Shown in pieces: positions 46,823 through 55,600 of a stretch of 64,000 nt of DNA (the first letter of the stretch is position 1; each line of letters begins with the position of its first letter). The position numbers and the translations under genes are program-made. The notes beneath the pieces were generated by a model. It was given only the letters and a program-made list of their open reading frames with translations, did not search any database and had not been told where the DNA came from. The stretch comes from Pyramidobacter porci (GTDB lineage: Bacteria; Synergistota; Synergistia; Synergistales; Dethiosulfovibrionaceae): positions 248,001 to 312,000 of the forward strand of contig NZ_VUNH01000001.1 in the NCBI RefSeq assembly GCF_009695745.1. Reading direction: 5' to 3'.

Positions 46823-47688
46823 CCTTTGTCAACCTTAACCCAAAGTTCAAGATACGTTTTATGTCCCGTCATCTCTTCCAGCGCTTTCCGGGCGGCCGTG
46901 CCGATGGTCTTGATTTTTTCCCCTTTTCTGCCGAGAATGATGGCCCGTTGGCCTTCCCGCTCCACGTAGACCGTGGCGCGGACGAACAAGTCCCTGCGCT
47001 CCGGATATTCATCGGGCGACTTGAACTCTTCGATCTCCACGGCGACACTGTGCGGCACTTCCTCGTCGGTGAACGCGATGACCTTTTCGCGGATCAGTTC
47101 CTGCGCGATGAAACGCTCCGTTCTGTCCGTGATCATATCGTCCGGATAGAGCGGCGCCGCGACAGGAAGCAGACTCTCGAGGGTTTTGACAAGAACTTCA
47201 GTGTTGGTGCCGTCCTTCGCCGAAACGGGAACGACGTCTCTGAGTTTTATTTTTTTCGTGAAACGGTCGATCACAGGAAGGATCTTGTTTTTGGAGCCAG
47301 GCAAGTCCACCTTGTTGACGGCCATCACAACCGGAACGTCCGAATGCTCCCGGAGAACTTCCGCAATGCGGGCGTTCTCACGCTGTTCCGGGCGATCGTC
47401 AATAGTCACCACGTAAAGGATGACATTCGCGTCTTCAAGTCCCGATACGGCCCGCTCGACCAGACGTTCGCCGAGCTTGTTCAAAGGCGCGTGAATGCCG
47501 GGCGTATCGACAAAAAGGATCTGACTTGACGCTCCATTGTAAAGCCCCAGAATGTTGTCGCGGGTCGTCTGAGGTTTCGCGGAAACGATCGACAGCTTGT
47601 ACTTGAGGATTCTATTGAGAAGCGACGATTTGCCCACGTTGGGGCGGCCGATGACGGCGACGACTCCTGCACGAAAATCTGTCTGCAC
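46777..47688 (-). CDS. era: GTPase Era, ribosome assembly
   Basis: An essential GTPase that binds the 16S rRNA 3' end during 30S assembly. It has 303 residues. G motifs: G1 IGRPNVGKSSLLNRIL, G3 FVDTPGIHAPLNKLGERLV and G4 NKVDLPGSKNKI. The C-terminal KH domain (about 205-295) includes VEREGQRAIILGRKGEKIKTIG. It lies between a CorC-type gene and recO in the same direction. Confidence 0.97.
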   Translation of the reverse strand: MQTDFRAGVVAVIGRPNVGKSSLLNRILKYKLSIVSAKPQTTRDNILGLYNGASSQILFVDTPGIHAPLNKLGERLVERAVSGLEDANVILYVVTIDDRPEQRENARIAEVLREHSDVPVVMAVNKVDLPGSKNKILPVIDRFTKKIKLRDVVPVSAKDGTNTEVLVKTLESLLPVAAPLYPDDMITDRTERFIAQELIREKVIAFTDEEVPHSVAVEIEEFKSPDEYPERRDLFVRATVYVEREGQRAIILGRKGEKIKTIGTAARKALEEMTGHKTYLELWVKVDKGWRDSEKELKRLGYE

Positions 47689-47694
47689 TTTGAT

Positions 47695-48960
47695 CTATTC
47701 TCCTGCCTCCGAGGTGTCCCTGCGGATCATAACGTCGTTGATCCGATGGCCATCCATGCTGAGGATCTCGAAAAGCCAGCCGTCCAACGCGACCGTATCC
47801 CCTTCGTGAGGAAAATTGCCGAACTGATCCAGTAAAAATCCTCCCACCGTGTCGACGTCGTCGCAGACGAAATGGCTGTTCAGAACGTCATTGAGCTCTT
47901 CAAGGGAAATACTGGCCTTCGCTCTGTAAGAATCATCGGAGAGACGTGTCACCGTTTGTTCCTCTTTATCGTATTCATCCTGAATTTCGCCGACGATCTC
48001 CTCCAGAAGATCTTCGAGAGTGATCAGTCCCGCCGTGCCGCCGTACTCGTCGACGACGACCGCCATGTGCATACGGACGTTTTGCATGATTCTGAAGAGC
48101 CTGGGCACGTACATCGTCTCGGGCACGAACAGCGGCGTCCTCATGAACTTGGTGACCGGCTCGTTCTTTTGCCCTTTCATCAAAGCTGTGAGCAGATCTT
48201 TGACGAGAACGATCCCGTCGATGTGATCCGGAGTGTCCGTAAAAACAGGGACTCGGGAATCCCCCATCTTTTCAATAAACTGAAGCGCGTCGTCCACCGT
48301 CCGCGCCGATTCGATCATGTGCATCCGAGTGCGGGGAATCATGATCTCGGAGACACGGATCTCGTCAAATGAAATGACGCCGTCGATCATCTGGCGTTCG
48401 GATTCTTCGATCGCGCCGGAGGCTTCGCCGATCTTCACGACTTGCCCTATTTCCTCTTTGGTAACGAAAGAATCTTTCAGAGAAAGATCCAAACCTGTGA
48501 TGCAACTGGCTATTCTCGCAAACTGCTCCATTCCCCAGATCAACGGCGTCACAAGCCAGCTGAAAAAACGCACAAGCGGGAGAACCACGATAAGCAGACG
48601 TTCGCCCTTCGCCATCGCCACGCACTTGGGAATCACTTCGCCGAAAATGATGATCAAAATGCTCATCACGACGACGGCGGAAGCGACGCCGTGTTCGTCA
48701 ATCAATGACGTTGCCAGCGCCGTGGCGGCAACGCTCGCCGCCACGTTGACGAGATTGTTGCCGATGAGAATCGCTGAAATCGCCTGATACCGGTCTTCAT
48801 TGACCCAGTCTACGAAGCGTTCCAGAAAGGGATATTCCTCGGCCAGCAATTTCATTCTCGTGCTGCTGGCGGCCGTCAGCGCCATCTCGGACGCACTGAA
48901 AAAAGCCGAAAGGAACAACAGAATAACTATCGCCGTACATAATTGAGGCAAAGCGTCCAA
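47695..48960 (-). CDS. CBS-domain transporter-associated membrane protein (CorC/HlyC, CNNM family), paralogue 1
   Basis: A 421-residue protein with an N-terminal DUF21 membrane domain (about 1-185, four hydrophobic segments beginning FLSAFFSASEMALTAASSTRMKLL), two CBS domains (about 205-325, IMIPRTRMHMIES and VDEYGGTAGLITLEDLLEEIVG) and a C-terminal CorC_HlyC domain (about 340-415). Proteins of this family export magnesium or cobalt; haemolysin is a historic name. It lies six bases before era and is the second of two adjacent paralogues. Confidence 0.92.
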   Translation of the reverse strand: MDALPQLCTAIVILLFLSAFFSASEMALTAASSTRMKLLAEEYPFLERFVDWVNEDRYQAISAILIGNNLVNVAASVAATALATSLIDEHGVASAVVVMSILIIIFGEVIPKCVAMAKGERLLIVVLPLVRFFSWLVTPLIWGMEQFARIASCITGLDLSLKDSFVTKEEIGQVVKIGEASGAIEESERQMIDGVISFDEIRVSEIMIPRTRMHMIESARTVDDALQFIEKMGDSRVPVFTDTPDHIDGIVLVKDLLTALMKGQKNEPVTKFMRTPLFVPETMYVPRLFRIMQNVRMHMAVVVDEYGGTAGLITLEDLLEEIVGEIQDEYDKEEQTVTRLSDDSYRAKASISLEELNDVLNSHFVCDDVDTVGGFLLDQFGNFPHEGDTVALDGWLFEILSMDGHRINDVMIRRDTSEAGE

Positions 48961-48963
48961 AGA

Positions 48964-50256
48964 TCATTCCTCCTGCGCTTTGGTGTGACGTTCCTTCTGA
49001 ACTTCATGTGCGGAGCGCGTAAAGATGACTTCATTCACGCGGTGTTCCCCTACGTCGGTGACCCTTATCGTCCAGTCATCATCGCGGTAAATATCGCCTT
49101 TCTCGGGGAATCCCATGAACTTATCGAGAACATAGCCGCCGACGGAGTCAACATCGCTGCAATCGAAGTCGTATCCCACGACGGCCCCGAGATCCTCGAG
49201 CGACTCCGTGCATTTCACCCGGTACGAGTTCTCGTTCAACTGCACGATAGGGGCTGATTCCTCGTCATATTCGTCGCGTATATCGCCGACGATCTCTTCA
49301 AGCAGGTCTTCAAGAGTGACGATTCCCGCCGTGCCGCCGTATTCATCCACGACTACCGCAAAGTGAACGTGCTTGCCGCGCATCATGCCGAAAAGATCGT
49401 TGACTTTCATCGTTTCCGGGACGAAGAGCGCCCTCCGCATAAAAGCGCTGAGAGGGGTATCCATCTTGCCGGCTCGCAGATAGGGAATCATGTCCTTGAG
49501 GTAAACGACGCCGACAATGTCATCCGGCGTTTCACGAAAAACGGGAATTCTCGAATGTTCCCAATTTTGCATGAGAGAAGCGACATCGGCAATGGTCGCA
49601 TTCACCTCCAATGCGTCCATGGACACGCGAGGGACCATGATCTCCGAGACTCTGGTCTCATCGAAGGCGATAACGCCGTCGATCATTCTGCGTTCCGAAG
49701 CTTCGATAGCCCCGGATTCTTCGCCGTTTTTCACCAATTGCTCTATTTCATCCCGCGTGACGACCGCGCTTTCCAACGTCATGTCGACGTGAAACAAGCC
49801 GCTGAAAAAGGCTACGATCTTCTCCAAAATCCAAATAAGGGGGCTGAAGACGACGGAGACCGCGCGCAAGCCGGGCAGGATGACATTGAAATTCCTTTCA
49901 CCGAGGGCCATGCCGATACATTTAGGCAGGAAGTCGGCAAAAAGGACCATCAGGATCGTCATGATGACCGTCGCCCAAAAAACGCCTCTTTCACCCCAGA
50001 AGTTCGTCGTCAAGACCGTCGCGAATGAACTGGCAGCGACGGAAAAGAGATTATGCGCCACCAAGATGGCGATAATGACTTTTTGTCTTTCAGCAAGCTC
50101 CCAATCAACCAGCGGAGCCAGTTTGGCGTTGTCTTCGCCGAATGCCTGAGCCTTGGCTGCACTGACCGAAGAAATTGCCGCCTCGCCCACGCTCAGATAG
50201 CCGCTCAGCATCACGAGAAAGACGACGGTCAAAAGGAGGACGACAAAAGACGTCAT
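48964..50256 (-). CDS. CBS-domain membrane protein (CorC/HlyC, CNNM family), paralogue 2
   Basis: A 430-residue paralogue of the next gene with the same order: DUF21 (about 1-190, VMLSGYLSVGEAAISSVSAAKAQAF), two CBS domains (IMVPRVSMDALEV, VDEYGGTAGIVTLEDLLEEIVG) and CorC_HlyC. The DUF21 signature in paralogue 1 is SASEMALTAASST, but here it is SVGEAAISSVSAA, so the two have diverged. The stop lies 3 bases before the paralogue 1 start, and its start overlaps the ybeY stop (ATGA). Confidence 0.92.
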   Translation of the reverse strand: MTSFVVLLLTVVFLVMLSGYLSVGEAAISSVSAAKAQAFGEDNAKLAPLVDWELAERQKVIIAILVAHNLFSVAASSFATVLTTNFWGERGVFWATVIMTILMVLFADFLPKCIGMALGERNFNVILPGLRAVSVVFSPLIWILEKIVAFFSGLFHVDMTLESAVVTRDEIEQLVKNGEESGAIEASERRMIDGVIAFDETRVSEIMVPRVSMDALEVNATIADVASLMQNWEHSRIPVFRETPDDIVGVVYLKDMIPYLRAGKMDTPLSAFMRRALFVPETMKVNDLFGMMRGKHVHFAVVVDEYGGTAGIVTLEDLLEEIVGDIRDEYDEESAPIVQLNENSYRVKCTESLEDLGAVVGYDFDCSDVDSVGGYVLDKFMGFPEKGDIYRDDDWTIRVTDVGEHRVNEVIFTRSAHEVQKERHTKAQEE

Positions 50257-50846
50257 TTTTTCTCGGGCCCCGCGTTACCGGCAACCGGAACGGACAGTCC
50301 TTTCAGAAAAAGATCTCGGAAATGTTCCTGCACGCTCCACATTCTCTTTTGTTTCTCCGGCGTGTCGTGATCCCACGCCAGAAGGTGCAGCATGCCGTGA
50401 AAAACAACGAGCGCCAGTTCCGATTCTTCCGATACGTGATGTTCGAAAGAATTCTTTCTGATGACTGCGGGACACACCACAATATCGCCGAGGAGAAGAG
50501 GCGCCCGCTGAGCGTCGGGGACAAACCTGCCTTCTTTTTCAAAAAGGGGGAAACTCAACACGTCCGTTGGAGCGTGGATCTGACGGTATTCATCGTTCAC
50601 CTCGGACATTCGCGTCTCATCCAGGAACTGCAGAGAAATGAGCAGTCCCCCATGTGCGCGCCATGCCGGCCAATGGACGTCATATAAGTCTGCCGCCAGC
50701 CTTTCGAAAGTGGCGATATTCGTTTTTGCCAGCGTCAGCAGGGGATCCTGTTCGACGTCACTGGCGATGAGAATGCGGACTTCAGGATTCTTTCGCCGCC
50801 GCTGTTTTATTTTGAACCGCGACCATGTTCGAGGAGCCATGCGCAT
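50253..50846 (-). CDS. ybeY: Endoribonuclease YbeY, rRNA maturation factor
   Basis: A metallo-endoribonuclease that processes the 16S rRNA 3' end. It is up to 197 residues, longer than usual because of a poorly supported N-terminal extension. The zinc motif reads HGMLHLLAWDHDT (family HGxLHLxGYDH; Ala for Gly and Trp for Tyr). SEVNDEYRQIHAPTDVLSFP and LLGDIVVCP are also typical. The only standard start codons (ATG at 50846 or 50840) lie inside the upstream gene, so the overlap is about 60 bases. The usual start would be near VRILIASDV, for which only a rare codon such as ATT is available. Confidence 0.9.
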   Translation of the reverse strand: MRMAPRTWSRFKIKQRRRKNPEVRILIASDVEQDPLLTLAKTNIATFERLAADLYDVHWPAWRAHGGLLISLQFLDETRMSEVNDEYRQIHAPTDVLSFPLFEKEGRFVPDAQRAPLLLGDIVVCPAVIRKNSFEHHVSEESELALVVFHGMLHLLAWDHDTPEKQKRMWSVQEHFRDLFLKGLSVPVAGNAGPEKK

Positions 50847-52890
50847 CCTGAGCCTCCTTTCCTTGCTCTTCAGGCAACGATTTCAGCGGTTTGATGTCGC
50901 GCGTATGATACATCGAACGCAACGTACTGACCAGCGCCGCTTTGATATCCGAGAGGTCTTTCAGAGTGAAGGGAACTTCGTCCAGCTGGCCAGTGCTTAT
51001 CTTGGACTGCACCACGTTGTCGGCAAGACGGGTGAGGTCGAGAATGCCCTTGATGTTGGCGCTCTCCGCCCGCGCCGCGGCCTCCGTCGAATCGGCAATC
51101 ATCAGAACTCCGGTTTCCTTGCTTCGCGGCCTCGGTCCAGGATAGCAGAATTGACTCTCGTCAGCTTTCAGCCCCGCCTGCAGCGCTTTTCGATAAAAAT
51201 ACGTCAAGCAGGTTGTGCCATGATGTTCCGCAATAAACGCTTTTATCTGCGACGGCAGACGATATTCGTCGGCAAGTTCCAGTCCGTCTTTCACATGCGA
51301 CAGAATCACGAGCGCGGATAAAGCCGGCGACATCTCATCATGAGCGTTTCTTCCCGAAATTTGGTTCTCGATAAACGATTGCGGCCGTTTCAACTTGCCA
51401 ATGTCATGGAAACAAGCGCCCGCCCGGAGCAGCATCGGATTCAGACCGATTTTCTCGGCTGCCGCCTCGGCCAGATTCCCCACCATTTGGCTATGATGAT
51501 AAGTGCCGGGAGCCTCGACCTGCATTCTCTTCAGCAGCGGATGGGAAGGCTGCGTCAGCTCTACAAGCTGCAAAGGAGAAACGATATCGAAGAGGATCTC
51601 CAGCAGCGGCAGCAAGACGATAACCATAAAGCTCAACAGCAGGCACGCCGTAAACATAATAGCCACCTGACGAACGCTCATCAGATTGGTCAACCCCCAT
51701 TGGAGCACCGAGGCGACCCCAAGCATCGCGATGCCGAGAACGAACACATGGATCCAGACGGCAGAGCGCGAATAATTTCTTTTGAAAAGAGAGATTCCCA
51801 AAATGGCTCCGGCGCACCCCGAAATTGCATTGATGGCAAACGCGGTGACATCGTATCCTGAGGTGATGATCGAGGCGCTCAACGTCACGGCGACAGCGCA
51901 ATTCAACGCGCCGATGTCGGGAAGCGTGAGGTAGATCATGGCAATCACTGGGAAAACGCCGACGCCGTTGACGCCCCAATAGATCACGCCGATCTGAAAG
52001 AGCCAACCCAACAACAACAGAAAGAACGAATAAGTCCAGTCTCCATGATACGTCGTGCTTATAAAAACGTGGGTCATGGTCTTGCGGATCCACAGAACGC
52101 TTATGCAGGCCACGATGACGGCGAAGACAAGGGACGTCATCGGGAAACGCCCCTCGGGATACCCTTGGAGTTTCAGGATCCTCGCAAGCTGCGGCGTCAC
52201 GATTTCCCCTTTGTTGACGATCCGGTCGCCGGCATAAAATATGTGCTTGGTCTGTTCGATATCGGAGGCCGCCAGCGATTTTATACGCTCCGTCAGATCG
52301 GGATCGACTTTCTGATCACCTTCGGACAGTCCGACGAGAATCTGATAAATGATGTTTGCGGAAGAAGGGTTCGTCTCCACCAGACCGATGCGCTGCCATA
52401 TGAACTCATCCTTTTCGTCCGCAGACAAATTCATGTTGCGCTGAAGATCGTCATGGATCGAGCGCACGGTAGCGACAATCTGCTCCCGTGTGTCCAGAGA
52501 CGCAGCATCCAAGAGCTCACGGAGTTCTTTGGGCAAAATTCTGTCGTCGAGCGGCCGATTCAAGAGGATCTCGCATTCATCGTCGAAACCGACTTCGCTT
52601 TTCATATGCCCCTTGACGACGACCCCGATGATTCCGTCGGCGACTTCCGCGCGCAGCCTTTCCGTCGCTTCGTTGTCGTCGTAGTTCATGTCGCGAACGG
52701 CGTAATACGTTCGCTGAGCGGTCGCACCGGAAATAAAGTAAGAGTCGGAATCAACCGTGTACCATCGTACCTGTACGACGACCATCGCCACAAAAGCCGC
52801 AATCGCGTAAGGCAGGAGCTTCACGATGTACTTGCAGGAGCTTTGGAAGAGCTTCCTCCATTGAGTCCGGTCCAGCTGATCAATATTCAT
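50782..52890 (-). CDS. 7TM-HD phosphodiesterase (PgpH-type, cyclic-di-AMP)
   Basis: A 702-residue membrane enzyme that hydrolyses cyclic-di-AMP in characterised relatives. The order is: an N-terminal helix (about 25-45), an extracytoplasmic 7TMR-HDED domain (about 45-265), seven hydrophobic segments (about 275-460), and a cytoplasmic HD domain (about 475-640) with APGTYHHSQMVGNLAEAAAE, ACFHDIGKLKRPQSF and VLMIADSTEAAAR. It lies between phoH and ybeY, the classical phoH-pgpH-ybeY order. A cyclase would be needed elsewhere. Confidence 0.92.
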   Translation of the reverse strand: MNIDQLDRTQWRKLFQSSCKYIVKLLPYAIAAFVAMVVVQVRWYTVDSDSYFISGATAQRTYYAVRDMNYDDNEATERLRAEVADGIIGVVVKGHMKSEVGFDDECEILLNRPLDDRILPKELRELLDAASLDTREQIVATVRSIHDDLQRNMNLSADEKDEFIWQRIGLVETNPSSANIIYQILVGLSEGDQKVDPDLTERIKSLAASDIEQTKHIFYAGDRIVNKGEIVTPQLARILKLQGYPEGRFPMTSLVFAVIVACISVLWIRKTMTHVFISTTYHGDWTYSFFLLLLGWLFQIGVIYWGVNGVGVFPVIAMIYLTLPDIGALNCAVAVTLSASIITSGYDVTAFAINAISGCAGAILGISLFKRNYSRSAVWIHVFVLGIAMLGVASVLQWGLTNLMSVRQVAIMFTACLLLSFMVIVLLPLLEILFDIVSPLQLVELTQPSHPLLKRMQVEAPGTYHHSQMVGNLAEAAAEKIGLNPMLLRAGACFHDIGKLKRPQSFIENQISGRNAHDEMSPALSALVILSHVKDGLELADEYRLPSQIKAFIAEHHGTTCLTYFYRKALQAGLKADESQFCYPGPRPRSKETGVLMIADSTEAAARAESANIKGILDLTRLADNVVQSKISTGQLDEVPFTLKDLSDIKAALVSTLRSMYHTRDIKPLKSLPEEQGKEAQDAHGSSNMVAVQNKTAAAKES

Positions 52891-52907
52891 CGTCCGTTTC
52901 CTCGCCG

Positions 52908-53864
52908 TTATCTCTTCTGTGATGCCTCATATTGATCATAGGCAGCAACAATTTTTTGGACAATTTCGTGCCGCACCACGTCTTCATTTTGCAGGTGAAT
53001 AAAAGAAATCCCTTCGATATCTTTGAGGATCCCCTGAACGAGCCTCAGTCCCGACTGCTTGCCGTTGGGCAGGTCAACCTGAGTGAGATCGCCGGTGATG
53101 ACCGCCTTGGAACCGAAGCCGATGCGAGTCAGAAACATCTTCATCTGTTCAGGCGTTGTATTTTGAGCCTCGTCGAGGATGACAAAACTGTCGTTGAGGG
53201 TCCGCCCCCGCATGTAAGCAAGAGGGGCGATTTCAATGATTCCTTTGTCGGCGTAACGGGCGAATTTTTCGGGGGAAAGAAGTTCAAAAAAAGCGTCATA
53301 TAACGGGCGGAGGTACGGTTCCACCTTTTCACGAAGATCGCCGGGCAAAAAGCCCAGACTTTCGCCCGCCTCGACTGCCGGCCGCACGAGAATGACGCGG
53401 TTGACGCTTCCGGTTTTAAGCTGATTTACGGCCTGACAGACCGCAAGGTAGGTTTTCCCCGTTCCTGCCGGTCCAATGCCGAAAATCACCGTGTTCTTCT
53501 CCATCGCCTTGACATATTCAAGCTGCCGGGCGGTACGCGGCCTGATAGGCTTGCCCCGGTAAGTGATGCAAAGCAGTTCCGAATAGAGCGAAGCGACATC
53601 GACGTGACCGTTCTTGTGCAGAGTTTCAAGCATATAGCGAAAATCTTGCAGGCGGAACTGATGGCCATTTTGTGCCGCATCGCGTATCTGCGACAAAAAG
53701 GCATGGGCCTGGCGTACGTTTTTTTCTTCGTCCCCGGCGACGGTGATCAATTCTCCCCGCCTGAAAATGCGGACCTTTCGCTTTGACTCGAGAAATTCGA
53801 GGTTTTCATCGTCCTGCCCGCAGATTCTCATCAACAGCGCGGGGTCAGAACATTCCAACTGCAT
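52908..53864 (-). CDS. phoH: PhoH-like ATPase
   Basis: A PhoH family ATPase (NTPase/RNA-binding) of about 318 residues. The P-loop is GIGPAGTGKTYLAVCQAV, and Walker B-like VILDEAQNTTPEQMKMFL follows. The C-terminus has SFIHLQNEDVVRHEIVQKIV. The ATG at 53864 begins at MQLECSDPALL. A much stronger ribosome-binding site (GGGGGAGG, about 53890-53897) is seven bases upstream of an in-frame ATA at 53882, so initiation at that rare codon is possible. It is the first gene of the phoH-pgpH-ybeY group; its cellular role is not settled. Confidence 0.93.
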   Translation of the reverse strand: MQLECSDPALLMRICGQDDENLEFLESKRKVRIFRRGELITVAGDEEKNVRQAHAFLSQIRDAAQNGHQFRLQDFRYMLETLHKNGHVDVASLYSELLCITYRGKPIRPRTARQLEYVKAMEKNTVIFGIGPAGTGKTYLAVCQAVNQLKTGSVNRVILVRPAVEAGESLGFLPGDLREKVEPYLRPLYDAFFELLSPEKFARYADKGIIEIAPLAYMRGRTLNDSFVILDEAQNTTPEQMKMFLTRIGFGSKAVITGDLTQVDLPNGKQSGLRLVQGILKDIEGISFIHLQNEDVVRHEIVQKIVAAYDQYEASQKR

Positions 53865-53936
53865 TGTATAGACTCGGTCTATGGTAATACCTCCCCCGCT
53901 TCCCCGCGTGAAAGTTTCATACAACAAACACAGCAT

Positions 53937-53967
53937 GGAGGGACGGAAAAGCCGCCCCTCCTTTTTT
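53937..53967 (+). terminator. Hairpin with U-tract on the plus strand, between oadA and phoH
   Basis: GGAGGGACGG pairs with CCGCCCCTCC (one mismatch), with T6 on the plus side. Both flanking genes run on the minus strand, and on that strand no U-run follows. It would therefore terminate antisense transcription, or be a hairpin with the A-tract at its 5' side. Confidence 0.5.
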
Positions 53968-54016
53968 ATAGAGTTTTTCCGATTTCCGAATGCAAATACC
54001 GCGAACTCCTCGGCTC

Positions 54017-55528
54017 TTACACGGGATACGCGGAACCATCCACGAACTCGTTCAGGCCGATATCGGTCATCGTTTCACGGGCGTACTTCTTCACCAGAAA
54101 ATCCTTGGCAACCGCCGGGAAAAGCACATAGGTCAGCACGTCCTCGGGCTGGGTGATCCACGACGCAACTTCTTTTCGGGCCTTTTCCAGCTCCGGCTCG
54201 ATAAGATCGGCAGGACGGCAGGTAATAGGCTTGTCTCCGCCAAGAACTTTTTTCTGGATTTCCGGGTCCATCGGCGCGGGCGTCTGACCATACATTCCCT
54301 TGAAGAGATTATACACTTCCTTGGGAATGATTTTCCACCGTTCCCCGGAAAGCACGTTAAGCGTCGCCTGCGTGCCGACAATCTGGCTGCTTGGCGTCAC
54401 CAGAGGCGGATACCCCATGGCCGCGCGGACATAAGGGACTTCCTCCAGGACTTGCGGCAGTTTATCCTGCTGCCCGGCTTCTTTCAGCTGATTGACGAGA
54501 TTCGAATACATGCCGCCGGGAATCTGCGCAAGCAGAATATCCGTATTCGCGCCCTGAACCTTTACGAAGATTTTGTCGTATTTCGCGCGTATCTTCTTGA
54601 AATGATTGGAAATCGGCGTCACTTGGCGAATATCGAGCCCCGTGTCCCACTGGCTGCCGGCAAGAGCGGCCACAAAGGTCTCGGTGCACGGCTGACTGGT
54701 CCCCATCGAGAAGGGAGACAGAGCGCAATCGATGACGTCGGCGCCGGCTTCGATCGCGGCGTAATAAGCCAATCCTGCGAGGCCACACGTATAATGCGAA
54801 TGCACTTGGATCGGCAGCGCCGTCGCCCGTTTGATGCCATGGACCAGTTCCTTGGCAGCCGTCGGCGTCAACAATCCGGCCATGTCCTTGATGCAAATCG
54901 AATCGGCGCCAAGGTCTTTCATCTGCGAAGCCAGTTTCACAAAGGCCTCTACCGTATGCACCGGAGACGTAGTATAGGCGATGCAGAGCTGAAGGTGCGC
55001 TCCTTCCGCCTTAGTCTGGGCAGCCGTCACTTCGAGGTTGCGGAGGTCGTTCAGCGCGTCGAAAATCCTGATGATGTCAATGCCATTGCCGACCGCCCGC
55101 TTCACAAATTCTTTGGCGGTATCGTCAGCGTAATGGCGGTATCCCACGAGATTCTGCCCTCTCAAAAGCATTTGCAGCTTGGTCTTCTTGAAATGCTTCT
55201 TCAGCGTGCGCAGCCTTTCCCAGGGATCTTCGTTGAGGAAACGCATGCAGGCGTCGAAGGTCGCTCCCCCCCAAACTTCTAAAGAGTGATAGCCGATCTC
55301 GTCCATCTGATCCAGTACCGGCAGCATGTCATCAAGGGACATGCGCGTAGCCATCAGCGACTGATGAGCATCGCGGAGCACCGTTTCAGTGATCTCCACC
55401 CTGCGCGTTTCGGAAATCTCGCGGGTGATTTCCCGTGCGGCAGACTCTTCGGCCGGCGGCATTTTCTTTTGGATGTCCGCCTTTTCATCCCCGACGGCGG
55501 CTGAAGAATGCGCTTTCTTTGAAACCAT
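54017..55528 (-). CDS. Biotin-dependent carboxyltransferase subunit (oxaloacetate decarboxylase alpha / PycB-like)
   Basis: A 503-residue enzyme of the HMGL-like carboxyltransferase family. It starts with a charged Ala/Glu-rich stretch (about 1-40) before VEITETVLRDAHQSLMATRM, the family signature. HSHYTCGLAGLAYYAAIEAG has the metal-binding histidines, and SICIKDMAGLLTPTAAKEL contains the lysine and aspartate of the active site. The PYC_OADA domain (about 315-495) follows. It ends at 503 residues with no C-terminal biotinyl domain (no MKM motif), so it needs a separate biotin carrier protein and biotin carboxylase or membrane beta subunit, none of which is adjacent. GTAGGAGG lies upstream of the ATG. 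Confidence 0.9.
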   Translation of the reverse strand: MVSKKAHSSAAVGDEKADIQKKMPPAEESAAREITREISETRRVEITETVLRDAHQSLMATRMSLDDMLPVLDQMDEIGYHSLEVWGGATFDACMRFLNEDPWERLRTLKKHFKKTKLQMLLRGQNLVGYRHYADDTAKEFVKRAVGNGIDIIRIFDALNDLRNLEVTAAQTKAEGAHLQLCIAYTTSPVHTVEAFVKLASQMKDLGADSICIKDMAGLLTPTAAKELVHGIKRATALPIQVHSHYTCGLAGLAYYAAIEAGADVIDCALSPFSMGTSQPCTETFVAALAGSQWDTGLDIRQVTPISNHFKKIRAKYDKIFVKVQGANTDILLAQIPGGMYSNLVNQLKEAGQQDKLPQVLEEVPYVRAAMGYPPLVTPSSQIVGTQATLNVLSGERWKIIPKEVYNLFKGMYGQTPAPMDPEIQKKVLGGDKPITCRPADLIEPELEKARKEVASWITQPEDVLTYVLFPAVAKDFLVKKYARETMTDIGLNEFVDGSAYPV

Positions 55529-55600
55529 GTAAATTCCCTCCTACGGATATATTTCAATTTTTGCTTTTGTTCGAGAATATTTGCCAATGCGACTACTATA

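Noticed and set aside
50782-50846. Frameshift at the pgpH/ybeY junction
   Set aside because: Both products are complete with family motifs; the overlap more likely reflects an over-long start choice for ybeY than a sequencing error.
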